NCBI RefSeq assembly: GCF_000003605.2 | Contig: NW_003122907.1 | Span: 539,788-589,480, forward strand | Direction of reading: 5' to 3' | Origin: Saccoglossus kowalevskii | Taxonomy: Eukaryota > Hemichordata > Enteropneusta > Harrimaniidae | DNA length: 49,693 nt | Part shown: in pieces, positions 10,801 through 21,426 of the stretch | Layout of the letters: the number at the start of each line of letters is the position of its first letter | How positions within the stretch are numbered: position 1 is the first letter of the stretch | Made by a program: the position numbers and the translations under genes | The notes under the pieces: generated by a model | Told to the model about the DNA's origin: nothing | Database searches by the model: none | Seen by the model: only the letters and a program-made list of their open reading frames with translations

Positions 10801-13800
10801 TATGTTGCATAGTTTTACACTTAGACAACAACTACAGACGGCAAGACAAGAATTATCTCATGCCTTGTATCAGCATGATGCTGCCTGTCGTGTCATCGCT
10901 CGTCTCACTAAAGAAGTGATGGCTGCAAGAGAAGGTGAGTGTTTCATCATTGTCATCTCCATTTGCCTTTTTGATTGCTATCTACCTAGTCGTATATGCA
11001 TTATATTTGCACTCTGAGATCATGCCCTAGCTTTATTGGGTAATATGGGTCTATTATGCAAAATGTTTTACTGTATGAATAAATTTCAGGAAATGTACAA
11101 GGATCTTTCTGTATTCTTTCTTGTTCTGAATTCTGGCACCTGGCGATATTTCTGAACTGATGCAAATCTTTGTGAATCCGTTCATGTGTAAACACTATTC
11201 AGTAGCATTAGTGAATGAAATACAAACACATCGAATATATGAAGTTAAAACAATCATTCTCATTTGTGTGTACTGAGAATCCATGTAGACTTTACTACAC
11301 GTTTCATACTATCAAATATTTCACATAATAGTCCTAGCTTTATGAATCACCTTTAAAGGGATTTCGCATTTTGATTTCGTACACAATTCAACCTGTTTTG
11401 GATTGTTGGTTTTGTACTGTAGCAGGCAAGCTAAGTATGTCTTGGGGCTGTTCATTGTAGGCTTATGGTGCCACTATGGTATATACTTTGCCCGCAAGCT
11501 ACTGTCATCCCATGCCATATTGTATTTGAATGATGTGTTAAGTATGTGTGATGTAGGTACAAATTTTGTTTATTAACAGAGCAGTGCTCTTCTCAGGCTA
11601 CAACCAGCATGGCAGTGCTGCCAGGGTGCTCTGAGAGACCCTCTCACTTGTCTGACAAGGCCATGGTCAAAATCATTACTGTCATGTTTGATTTTCGCAC
11701 ATTTTCTATTGCGTATGATTTCCGCAGCTAGTGTTCTGTAACACTCGTCTTAGCTGTGTTCTTAGCCATGAACAATGACCAACAGAAGGCAGAAAGCTGA
11801 AAGTTTATGTATAAGGAAGTGGACGTAAAACTGTCACTTCTGTGTACTGTTTCTATCGTCAGTGCATGTAAAAGATCCAATTGTTCTTGTCCCAAAGAGT
11901 AGCGGTTACCGTGGGACAAGTGACATATTCATATACGGTAACACATGTGTATGCATTTCCGAGTCTGTAAATTATAATAAGAGTTGGTATAATATACATC
12001 TTCAATCACATAAATACTTTTTAAATAAATAAAATGTCTTTTCTGCAGCCTTGTGTTTTGTATTCACATGTTCTCTGGCACTTAAGTACTACTTTTCAAC
12101 TCCCAGCCAATAATTGTCATCAAAGTTTACTCTGATTGACACATGGTCAGCATCTAATGCCCAAAGCACATGGGTTGACAGTCGGTCTATATTTTCAACT
12201 GTTTATACATTTCAGCCTTGGCTACATTGAAACCCCAGGCTGCTACTGGTATTATACCAACCACACCCACACAGCCTTCATTACCACCTGCCGTCATGGT
12301 GGCCGGTATGGAGCCCATGGAAGCTGCTGAAGCTGGTGAGGAAGCCGGAATGACTGATGAAGTTATCCAGAAGGTAATACAAGTGTTCACAACCTTTCAG
12401 TTATAAAGTGCCATTTAAGGTGGCTTGTGAGCATTCGACTTAGGGGCGAATACATTGTGATCTTTTGGTTCAAAAGTATTACATAATTGTTGATATAGAC
12501 ACATCATCAATTTTTGGGCTTTTTAAAATTTTTATGAAATATTTTGTTGGAAGAAAACTATATCTGAAAACATGCAAAAATGGGCAAAAATAAACAAGTA
12601 TGGGCAAAAATAGGCATGTTTATTTGTGATTCTGGAATCTTATTGTGCACACCGTCTCATCCCCTACATATGTAGATATCTAAAACTGAACTTCTTCACA
12701 ATTATATTTAATTCTAGATGTAGCTAATAAAAAGATGCACACCATATGTGCATTTATGGTGGTAATAATTTGCTTACAATGAAATAAAAACTTTCAGAAT
12801 CAATTTTCATTCTCAAACATCTTTTGTTTGTAATTTTAAAAGATTCTTGTTGCCAACTTGTGCACATTATAGAAGCTCTCAAAAAACTGAAATAACCAAA
12901 TATTCTATCTGATTCATCCAGGGTTCTCCCCAGAAAAAATGCATAGCGCTGCAACTAATTTGCATATTAATTTGCATATTAATTTGCATATCATTTACGT
13001 ACATTTTCTTCATTAATTAACAGAACTCATTTACATTTATGAATATTAATGAGCTCAGTCACAGTGCAAATATTTTTTTAATGGAATCAACACATTATGT
13101 TTCACAATTTAGAAGAGTTTGAAACATTCTCGAAATACTGATGCTGNNNNNNNNNNNNNNNNNNNNNNNNNNNNNNNNNNNNNNNNNNNNNNNNNNNNNN
13201 NNNNNNNNNNNNNNNNNNNNNNNNNNNNNNNNNNNNNNNNNNNNNNNNNNNNNNNNNNNNNNNNNNNNNNNNNNNNNNNNNNNNNNNNNNNNNNNNNNNN
13301 NNNNNNNNNNNNNNNNNNNNNNNNNNNNNNNNNNNNNNNNNNNNNNNNNNNNNNNNNNNNNNNNNNNNNNNNNNNNNNNNNNNNNNNNNNNNNNNNNNNN
13401 NNNNNNNNNNNNNNNNNNNNNNNNNNNNNNNNNNNNNNNNNNNNNNNNNNNNNNNNNNNNNNNNNNNNNNNNNNNNNNNNNNNNNNNNNNNNNNNNNNNN
13501 NNNNNNNNNNNNNNNNNNNNNNNNNNNNNNNNNNNNNNNNNNNNNNNNNNNNNNNNNNNNNNNNNNNNNNNNNNNNNNNNNNNNNNNNNNNNNNNNNNNN
13601 NNNNNNNNNNNNNNNNNNNNNNNNNNNNNNNNNNNNNNNNNNNNNNNNNNNNNNNNNNNNNNNNNNNNNNNNNNNNNNNNNNNNNNNNNNNNNNNNNNNN
13701 NNNNNNNNNNNNNNNNNNNNNNNNNNNNNNNNNNNNNNNNNNNNNNNNNNNNNNNNNNNNNNNNNNNNNNNNNNNNNNNNNNNNNNNNNNNNNNNNNNNN

Positions 13801-16800
13801 NNNNNNNNNNNNNNNNNNNNNNNNNNNNNNNNNNNNNNNNNNNNNNNNNNNNNNNNNNNNNNNNNNNNNNNNNNNNNNNNNNNNNNNNNNNNNNNNNNNN
13901 NNNNNNNNNNNNNNNNNNNNNNNNNNNNNNNNNNCAAATTATAATCCACGACTGGCAGGATGCGTGTCGGTCGGTACGTAATTATAATAACAATCGGACA
14001 ATAGTCCTGGTCGGAAGCGTTTCCGTTGTGGTCACTAATTTTGAGTGACGGTCGGGGCTGACCAGTGTGGCGAACAAAGCTTTTGCACATCTGATATTGG
14101 CATTTCAAATATGAAATCAAGCGCCGAGGTCGGAACACTTAGCGCCGAGGTCTCAAGTAAAGCGCCGAGCTTCACAAGTATAGCGCCGCGAACCTCGGCG
14201 CTAAAAAGCCCTGGGGAGAACCCTGATGAAGACTTGCTCCTTCACTGATTCAAATCGTAGAGCTCAATGATCACCAGTTAGTCTAAGTTGTTCACATGCA
14301 AATCCACCAAACTTTAAACTTTGGCACTAAAAGAAATTCAAGCAAAATCAAAATTATCAAAGTGGATCACATGCATGTCATATCACAAACATCGATAACT
14401 TTCAAAGTGATGACATTTAATTGTCTTAAACACTTATTAAAATCTGACCTTGTCTGAATAATAACACCGAGAAGTTGAAGATGATTAGTGGTCTCGTTAT
14501 TAAATACTAATACTATATTTGTATACTCTGTGTAGTTACAAGACAAGGCACAGTTGTTGACTGCCGAGCGTAAGAAGCGTGGAAAAAGAGTACCCGAGGG
14601 ATTGGTTGGAAGTGAAGATATTAGAAACTATAAACAACAGTCTACACATCCTGTAAGTAACTACTGTAAAAGGGTTAATTATTCACTGGGTTTTAATTTT
14701 GCTTATTTCGCTGACTGGAAAATGCGCTAAATTAAAACCCAGTGAATATGTAAAATTTAGCATAGAACACATTATCTAAATGATAAAACCGTGAATTTAA
14801 AACCAGTGAAATTTAAACCCAGTGAAAATTAGTCATTTTAAAAGTATGCCAGCATAAAATGAAACAAAGAACACCAATGCTGCATACTGTATTAGCTCTA
14901 TTAGAAACACATCCCCAATAAAATTGCTTATAAAACAAAAATCACATTTGTTAGTCCCCGTTCGGACGCAGTCCGAAAACGAGGACTTATGTTTTGACCT
15001 CCGTGTATCCATGCGTGCGTGCGTCCGGCCGGACCTGTATCTTAGAAATGCCTGGACCAATCACAATCAAACTTCACACATATTTCATACATGATATTAT
15101 ACATATGCACGTCAATTTGTTTCACAATCTGATTCAAGATGGCCGAATGGCGGCCATTTTTTGTGCTAAAAATTCATAAAAATCAAGCATTTCTCGGCTG
15201 TTTACAGATGGATTTTGTTCAAACTTGGTATATACATTAGACATTATGGGACCTTGATGCAAATAATTTTGTTTTTCAGATAAGATTCAAAATGGCCGAC
15301 TGGCGGCCATTTTGTGTTAATAAATGTGGTTCTCGTGCCATATCTCTGACTTGCTTTCACTGATTATGTTCAAATTTTAAATATTCATTATACGTCATGT
15401 CATAGAAAGATATATTGGTTTGACGATTCTATTCAAAATGGCCAAATGGTGGCCATTTTTGTGCTAAAAAATCATCAAATATCAAGCATTTATGGATGGA
15501 TTTCGTTCAAACTTGGTACATATATTAGACATTACAGGTTCCTGATGCACGTCATTTTATTTTTCAGATTGGATTCAAAATAGCTGACTGCCAGGCATTT
15601 TTTTTTAATGATTGGGCTTCTGGAGCCATATCTCTTAAATGCTTTGACTGATTATATTCAAATTTTATATATTCGTTATACATCATGTTATATATATATA
15701 CATGTATTCAAAATGGCTGATTTTGAATGCTGTTCCAGAGCAATATCTCTCAATATGGACAAGTATTTGTTTGACGATCAGATACAAATGTCAATCATTT
15801 TAATGTTAAAAAATCATATTCCTGACATGGTTATATTCCAGCTATATTACTATAAACAAAACTATATATCTTAAATTTGATAACTAACGGGGACTGTGCC
15901 ATGCATGGCTTGTTAAAACATTACTTGTTTTAATCTTAGAAACATCTCTGTAATTTACGTAAGCACATAAGCTACTCATGGAGCAAACAAGCTTTTACTC
16001 TATTATGTGTTGATGAATCTGCTGGACAAATACTTGAATGAAATCTGAGATCAACCAATCATCCCTTGATACACTAGACTTAAAGTGACTAAAGTGACAA
16101 ACTTTGTCCTTAACATACAGCTAAACATTACAGTTTATAGCGTGGAGACTTATTCTGAGTATATTGTTGCTCTAACATAATAACTGATGATGCCATGATG
16201 TCTATTATCTATCGATCAAATCAGAGGTGACATCTCAAACAACAAGACTTACTGTAAAATCTGTATTAGAAACTGCAGCTTCTATTAAAATGGTACAATG
16301 CAACAGAGGGGATGCGGCTTCTATTAGAGCATCTACACATATGAGAAATGGTGAATGTTTGCTTCTCAATTGTTAAAAAAGAATGGGTGCAATTTCTATT
16401 AGAGAAGCGGCTTCTAATACAGATTTACGGTACTCTATAATATCTAGCTGAGTTTAATTGCTAATGATATTTTTGAATTTTGTATTCATTCTACGCTAGT
16501 GGTGCTGGAAGTTGAGGATGAGACAACTTCAAAACTGCATTACCTTTTAATCTAGGAAACTAGATTTGTCTATTCAGTCATTGTCTTACTAATTACTTAT
16601 TTTTGCCTCCTCTCATCCAGGGTTTGCATAGTGCTAGCGTACCCGGCATCTTGTCAATGGACTTGCATGCTTCAGACACATCAAAGGTTCTCACAGGTGA
16701 GTAGCGCCCCCTACAGTTCAAAAGTGATAGGCCTGAAATACTCTACTTGTCACCCTATGCTGTTGTAATTGACACCTCCTTTGTGCAAAGCTTTTAATGA

Positions 16801-19800
16801 TGGTAGCTCGTTGAATTTTAATTTAATACCTTGAAAATTTGTTTTCTTTAAATCTATTTATATTAAGGATCGTTAAACTGAATTGAAGATCATGTACCGT
16901 AAAATTCCGATTTGAGGCCGCGACTTTAATTAAAATTCATTTTTTCAATGGACGAATTCAGATGCGTGAAGTCTTGGTGCGGCTTTAATTAGAGCATTCA
17001 CTTCGGTAACAGTGGGAAATGTTTCTCAGAAAACAAAGGCCAGAAGGGATAATGAGATGCACGACTCTCGATTGCAACTTTGTTGCGATTCTAAGCGCAC
17101 TCTCGGGTTTTTACACACAGACAAACTTGTCACAAACGAAATTTCACACTGTATAACATACTGCACAATAAATAATATCTACAAATAGATTTGTATGCAT
17201 TGGCAGATTACGGTACCGTATACTATATAATCTCTTGAATGGACGTCACTCTAATTCGTTGGCACTCTCACAACTGAGAGACAGTCGTCTGACACAGTTG
17301 ATTGCGTTCAACTACTGGCATGTTCGACTTCCTGCAGAGTGTTTGTACCTTCCATGTTCTAATTAAAACATCGGGGAAATCACATTACATAAAAAGAAAA
17401 ATGTTCACAAGATAACAAAAAAATATTTAGTACGGTATATTTAATGTATTATGTATTTATTTTCATATTTTTTTTGATAACGAAAAGTATATTCTAAAAG
17501 AAGTAAAAACAAAAATGAATGCAGTCTTTGTAGCAAATGATCACAGTAATGCAATCCAGCCGATCATACTGCATTTCACACAAGTGAATAACTTACTTGT
17601 TTTTGAAGTGTTACAGTTGATGATTGTTACTCAGTAGTGATTACAATAATGTACAAAAAATAAATTTGTTGAATTGTTGTGAAAATTCAACTTAGCTTCA
17701 CTGCAAACGAATGATTTCGGTCACATGTGAATGCTCGATCCGATAGGATAACCGACATGTTTCTTCAAACACTTTAGTGACTTGAAATCGTTTTTTGACC
17801 TGATAGGTCAAGTCGCTAATTAACCAATCAAAATGCTGGATGGGGCCAATGTGTTAAAATCACCATAGCTCATGTAAATATATTAATGGTGGTTCAGCAA
17901 CACGGGACACGGAAGAGATTTACTGTTGTTGTAGTGCGATCGTTTGATTTTGATGGGAAAACGGCATGATTTTTTTTTTTCAAATCAAGAAATTTGTTTT
18001 CGAAAGATAAGCTGAGCATTGAAGAAGAATTTAACACTTTTGACGATAATAACAGCTCATTGTTGAAACACACTTTACTCATTCACGCTACCCACAATAA
18101 ACACTACTCTCGAATAAGCGTCAATGACTACGGAAAACCTAAATTAGACTCTAATCTAGGCGTTAGGAAAGATTGAAATGTTCGAAAAATTATGCCTTAA
18201 TATAATATAAAATAAAATTAAATGGTATATCTTTTTCTGAAATATGTGGTGGCTGTTGGGTTTGTGAAAGTTTTGGGTGCGGCTTATATTGCAGACATTT
18301 TCCTGGGATCAAAACTTGACAATTTCAACATGAAACAATGTCTCAAGTTAGGGGTGCGGCTTCTATTAAAACTGCGGCCTCAAATCTGATTTTTACGGTA
18401 TATGTCTTGTGTAACATACTTTCCTTTTTATGGGTTCATGCCATTAAAATCCCCCAAGAAAGTTTTTTTTCCATGATTCAAGAGCCCAAAATGGTTAAAA
18501 CTGACATTTTTCCACTGGGTTTCTACATAGAGATTATATCTTCAAATTTTTCTATGTGACATGGGAGGTAAAAGTCGTGTAATATTATATTACCGTAACA
18601 TAAATCCTAATCTTATGAAAACATTTCAAAAATACATTTGAAAAATATTTAGTGAGTTTCCATGGTGACAAGTTTTCCATGATGTATAACTGACCTACCA
18701 TTACTGATTCAAATCATTGTCATACCAAATCGGTGATTTAATATGATCCTACTCACTATGATACAATTGTTTTCCGAAACACTGATTGTAACAGGTTTCA
18801 AATTGCTACGATGCCCTCACATGATGCCCTCACATGATTCCCTCCAAATTGCAGAGATCAAATATAATACAAATTACTACCGTGATGACTTGAGATTCGC
18901 TTATTCATCTTAACTGAATAGACTACATCTTTGATTTGACTGCATTTCTCTGTTTCACCACTAGGTGGCGCTGATAAGACTGCTGTTGTATTTAACAAAG
19001 ACACTGAACATGTTGTAACGATTTTGAAAGGACATACAAAGAAAGTTACCAATGTCATCTACCATCCAGAGGAAGTAAGTTGATAATGTTAATCTGAACT
19101 TGAACTTCAACACATTCAATTTTGAATTGTGTCACGTGGGGATCATACGCAACATTTCATCTATGAATTTTAAGCCTTTTAATAATTTGATTTCATGAAC
19201 TTCTTGAATTTAGTGGGGGGGGGGGGGAATAATGTTTATTTATTTGCATATTTCTTACTAATCCTCTACCCCAATTTTGTTATACTTGTCTCTGCTTTTG
19301 TAAGGTTGCAGAGTATTTACAAATTGTCATAATGATATTGATGGCATGGATCTCTTCACTAGCCAATCATTTACAAGTTGTTGTCTTAATTGTTCCAATA
19401 GGACATTGTATTCACATCATCACCGGACACCACTATTCGTGTATGGATGGTAGCAAATGGGTCATGTACACAAGTTATTCGTGCTCATGAAGGTCCAGTC
19501 ACTGGTATCAGTTTACATGCAACGGGTGATTATCTACTCAGCTGTTCCGAAGATAGGCACTGGGCGTTCTCTGATATTAGAACTGGCCGTGTTCTCACTA
19601 GAATTTCAGATGAATCTGTCAGTCATCGTAAGTTCACGTTAATTTAGTAAAATGGAGCATTTCTAAATTTTAACCCTCTTAGTTCCTCAGCTATGTGTCT
19701 TCAATTAGTTTGTGAGTGCGGTTATATTCTGTAAAAAAACTTCCCAATTCGCAATAATTAATCCTGTTATATTTGATAACTCATGGTCTCTTGATTATTG

Positions 19801-21426
19801 TTACAGTTTTTTGATAGAACACATGAACATCAATTGTACTGGAGATCTTTGACTATTGATTTGCATTTTCTAACGATTTTTGTTCTATCCCAATCATACT
19901 TACTCGCATATGACACCTTTACCTGAGTATGCATTTCGACTCATCAAATAAAGTAGTCCCATTTGTAGTTCCTTTTCAAATACTGTGTATGAATAGTAAA
20001 ATGACATGCTTAAGTGTTTTATGGTTGTTACGCAATAACTCAAATTTATTTTCAGCGCTGACATGTGCTCAGTTCCATCCCGATGGTCTCATCTTTGGTA
20101 CTGGTACTGGTGACAGCATGATTAAGATATGGGATTTGAAAGAGCGGGCTAATGTGGCCAACTTCCCAGGACATTCCGGACCGATCTCGGCTATCTCCTT
20201 TTCTGAGAATGGTTATTATCTTGCTACATCGGCAGACGACTCTGTCGTCAAATTGTGGGATCTACGAAAACTGAAGAATTTCAAGACAATCTCATTGGAT
20301 GATCGATATGAGGTATTTTTTATTTTCTCTTCACTACTGGTGATGGTATTAATTTTCCAAATATTTTCTGTGAAATATAAATAATATTTGTGTACTGGCG
20401 TAATAGCAGTATTGTAAATTCTGATTTATGACTTGTTTGATAATCTGCATAATAATTATAATTTGTAGACATTATTATTGATAAAAGCCATGGATACAGC
20501 AAAAATGATCACTTCATTTAGGGGTTGATGAGTTGAAGTTAATTCAATCTGTGCAAAAACAGCAATGTTTACATAGTTTGTTACAATTTTGCACTTTCGT
20601 TTACAAGGAGAGTGAAGCAAAAGATAACTTTTGTTGTACACATGCTTTAATTACCCAATGCCCTTTATTGAAAGACCTTAATTATGTCTGAATGAGATGG
20701 TGGGATGCTTTGCTACATAGAGGATGAGGGCATGATTATCTTTATTATCGTTTTGCAGGTGAAATCTCTGTGTTTTGATCAGAGTGGTACATACTTGGCT
20801 GTAGCTGGTACCGATGTACGTGTATATCTCTGTAAACAATGGGATAACCTGGCAGTATTCAAAGGTAAGATGTGTGCACTATACCGTTCATGTATATGAG
20901 GTTTTTACGATGATACCTCAAAGTATGCATGAAGACAGTACAACAGAAGTATCGACCGCCGTGCAGCAGAGGTCGATATAACGGTGACTGTGTGAGTGCA
21001 TACTTTGAGATATCCTCATAATAACCTTATTATTATACATCTTTTCCTTCCAAGGATACATCATAGGAATGCCGAAATCCAAAATGTTTACAACAGAATC
21101 AGCAAACTTTGTGTGGAGTCCAGTCAACCTTGGTGGCCGCCATGTAACTTGTGGCATTACGGTGACAGATGTATAATAATACTCATTATTACAGCCAATT
21201 ACTGGTTGTGCAATTACCTGTGCTTTATATTTTGTCACCTATTCAGCTGAGCAGTGGGTACAGTTTGACAGATACAGTACATTCAACAAGATACGTACAT
21301 TACACGATTTGTTTGATTCTTTCCTCAGATCACTCGGATATGGCTACGGGAGTGCGATTTGGTCGGCATGCGTCATTCATCGCATCTACAGGTATGGACC
21401 GAAGTCTCAAATTCTATGGCCTGTAG
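7868..21426 (+). CDS. PRPF19: Pre-mRNA-processing factor 19, U-box E3 ligase with WD40 propeller, 11 exons
   Basis: Exons: 7868-7886, 9280-9429, 10716-10934, 12216-12373, 14536-14652, 16621-16696, 18965-19074, 19402-19627, 20056-20312, 20759-20864 and 21329-21426. All introns are GT-AG and phases fit, giving 511 residues (human 504). Residues 1-56 are the U-box (start [15 protein letters not shown]), which recruits the E2. Residues about 57-130 are the Prp19 oligomerisation coiled coil ([29 protein letters not shown]). A variable linker runs to about 220. Seven WD40 blades follow, with [16 protein letters not shown] and the C-terminal [13 protein letters not shown]. The protein is the core of the Prp19/CDC5L (NineTeen) complex in the nucleus. 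It makes K63-linked ubiquitin chains that stabilise the tri-snRNP during spliceosome activation, and it acts in DNA damage signalling. The first exon codes only six residues plus one base and is easily missed by gene finders. Intron 4 contains the 788-base gap, but no coding sequence appears to be lost. Confidence 0.98.
7887..9279 (+). other. PRPF19 intron 1, no recognised element
   Basis: This intron starts GTAAGT and ends in TATTATAG. The open frame running into exon 2 from about 9228 is intron read-through, because the correct first exon lies at 7868-7886. No repeat family of the window is seen in it. Confidence 0.7.
10017..10192. mobile_element. Palindromic MITE, family B (TACYGTAAAATCTxTATTAGAAGC ends)
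   Basis: The left end is TACCGTAAAATCTTTATTAG. The right end, read in reverse complement, is TACTGTAAAATCTGTATTAG. Inside, TAGAAGCCGC-type motifs recur in both orientations. A second copy lies at 16250-16432 and a decayed one near 24485-24640. The element lies in PRPF19 intron 2 and has no coding capacity. Confidence 0.8.
10463..10620. mobile_element. Palindromic repeat, family D, copy 1
   Basis: The stretch with ATAATAATAAGGTTATCATG and CAAAGTATGCACTCA matches the reverse complement of 20898-21050 along its length. It sits in PRPF19 intron 2 upstream of exon 3. No ORF is present. Confidence 0.65.
10935..12215 (+). other. PRPF19 intron 3, no recognised element
   Basis: The intron runs from GTGAGT to TACATTTCAG. 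I see no repeat of the window's families, no tandem array and no credible ORF. Confidence 0.6.
12919..14225. mobile_element. DNA transposon with 15-bp terminal inverted repeats, interrupted by assembly gap
   Basis: CAGGGTTCTCCCCAG at 12919-12933 is perfectly inverted as CTGGGGAGAACCCTG at 14211-14225. The left subterminal region has three ATTTGCATATTA-type tandem units (about 12958-12993). The right subterminal region has repeated AGCGCCGAGG boxes at 14120, 14141, 14161 and 14182, and an inverted one at 14193-14202. Terminal CAGGG and clustered subterminal boxes resemble hAT-type elements, where such boxes bind transposase. I see no 8-bp target duplication (GATTCATC against ATGAAGAC), so the class is uncertain. 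A minus-strand open frame of about 67 codons reads from 14138 into the gap; I do not recognise it. Confidence 0.7.
13147..13934. other. Assembly gap, 788 N
   Basis: A run of N within PRPF19 intron 4, inside the inverted-repeat element. Open frames drawn across it are artefacts. Confidence 1.
14662..14846. mobile_element. Palindromic MITE, family C (TTCACTGGGTTT arms)
   Basis: The left arm holds TACTGTAAAAGGGTTAATTA followed by TTCACTGGGTTTTAATTT. The right arm, read in reverse, holds TACTTTTAAAATGACTAATT and then TTCACTGGGTTTAAATTT. Further AAACCCAGTGAA copies sit inside. The element starts just after exon 5 of PRPF19, in intron 5. Confidence 0.7.
14951..15897. mobile_element. Non-autonomous element with internal ~145-bp tandem repeats
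   Basis: The ends AGTCCCCGTT (14953-14962) and AACGGGGACT (15886-15895) are inverted. Next to the left end is a perfect hairpin, TTCGGAC-GCA-GTCCGAA (14961-14977). The core is about five tandem units of 142-151 bp. Each carries a palindrome of the type AAAATGGCC...GGCCATTTT, at about 15138, 15289, 15435, 15577 and 15720; the last two are decayed. This architecture (conserved ends, hairpin, 150-bp tandem core) resembles the pearl/HINE class of non-autonomous Helitron-like elements known from marine invertebrates. The class call is inference; the repeats are plain in the sequence. Confidence 0.75.
16250..16432. mobile_element. Palindromic MITE, family B, second copy
   Basis: The left end is TACTGTAAAATCTGTATTAG. 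The right end in reverse complement is TACCGTAAATCTGTATTAGA. The internal TTCTATTAGAG and GCAACAGAGGGG stretches correspond to those in the copy at 10017-10192. It lies in PRPF19 intron 5. Confidence 0.8.
16895..18400. mobile_element. 1.5-kb inverted-repeat DNA transposon with TACCGTAAAA ends
   Basis: The left end TACCGTAAAATTCCGATTTG is followed by AGGCCGC. The right end in reverse complement is TACCGTAAAAATCAGATTTG followed by AGGCCGC. Subterminal GGTGCGGCTT motifs recur at both ends. The ends are related to those of the family B MITEs, so this could be a longer relative. The interior has only short open frames (for example 17994-18176) with no transposase motif I can recognise. It fills most of PRPF19 intron 6; the terminal TA may be the target duplication. 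Confidence 0.7.
19075..19401 (+). other. PRPF19 intron 7 with a poly-G run
   Basis: This short intron contains an uninterrupted G run near 19214-19227. Nothing else is notable. Confidence 0.7.
19628..20055 (+). other. PRPF19 intron 8, no recognised element
   Basis: The intron runs from GTAAGT to TTATTTTCAG. An open frame enters exon 9 from within the intron, but homology to Prp19 begins only at the splice acceptor ([11 protein letters not shown]). Confidence 0.7.
20313..20758 (+). other. PRPF19 intron 9, no recognised element
   Basis: The donor is the weaker GTATTT and the acceptor TTTTGCAG is good. No repeats or ORFs of note. Confidence 0.65.
20898..21029. mobile_element. Palindromic repeat, family D, copy 2
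   Basis: Arms CAAAGTATGCATGA and AGTGCATACTTTG are inverted around GGTCGATATAACGG. The outer arms GAGGTTTTTACGATGA and TCCTCATAATAACC partly mirror each other. It is the reverse-complement relative of 10463-10620 and lies in PRPF19 intron 10. Confidence 0.65.

Noticed and set aside
13095-14138. Long open frames of 347, 309 and 267 codons across the gap
   Set aside because: They consist almost wholly of N; only short true sequence remains at each side.
19929-20384. 151-codon ORF as a separate gene
   Set aside because: It is PRPF19 exon 9 (20056-20312) plus intron sequence on both sides.
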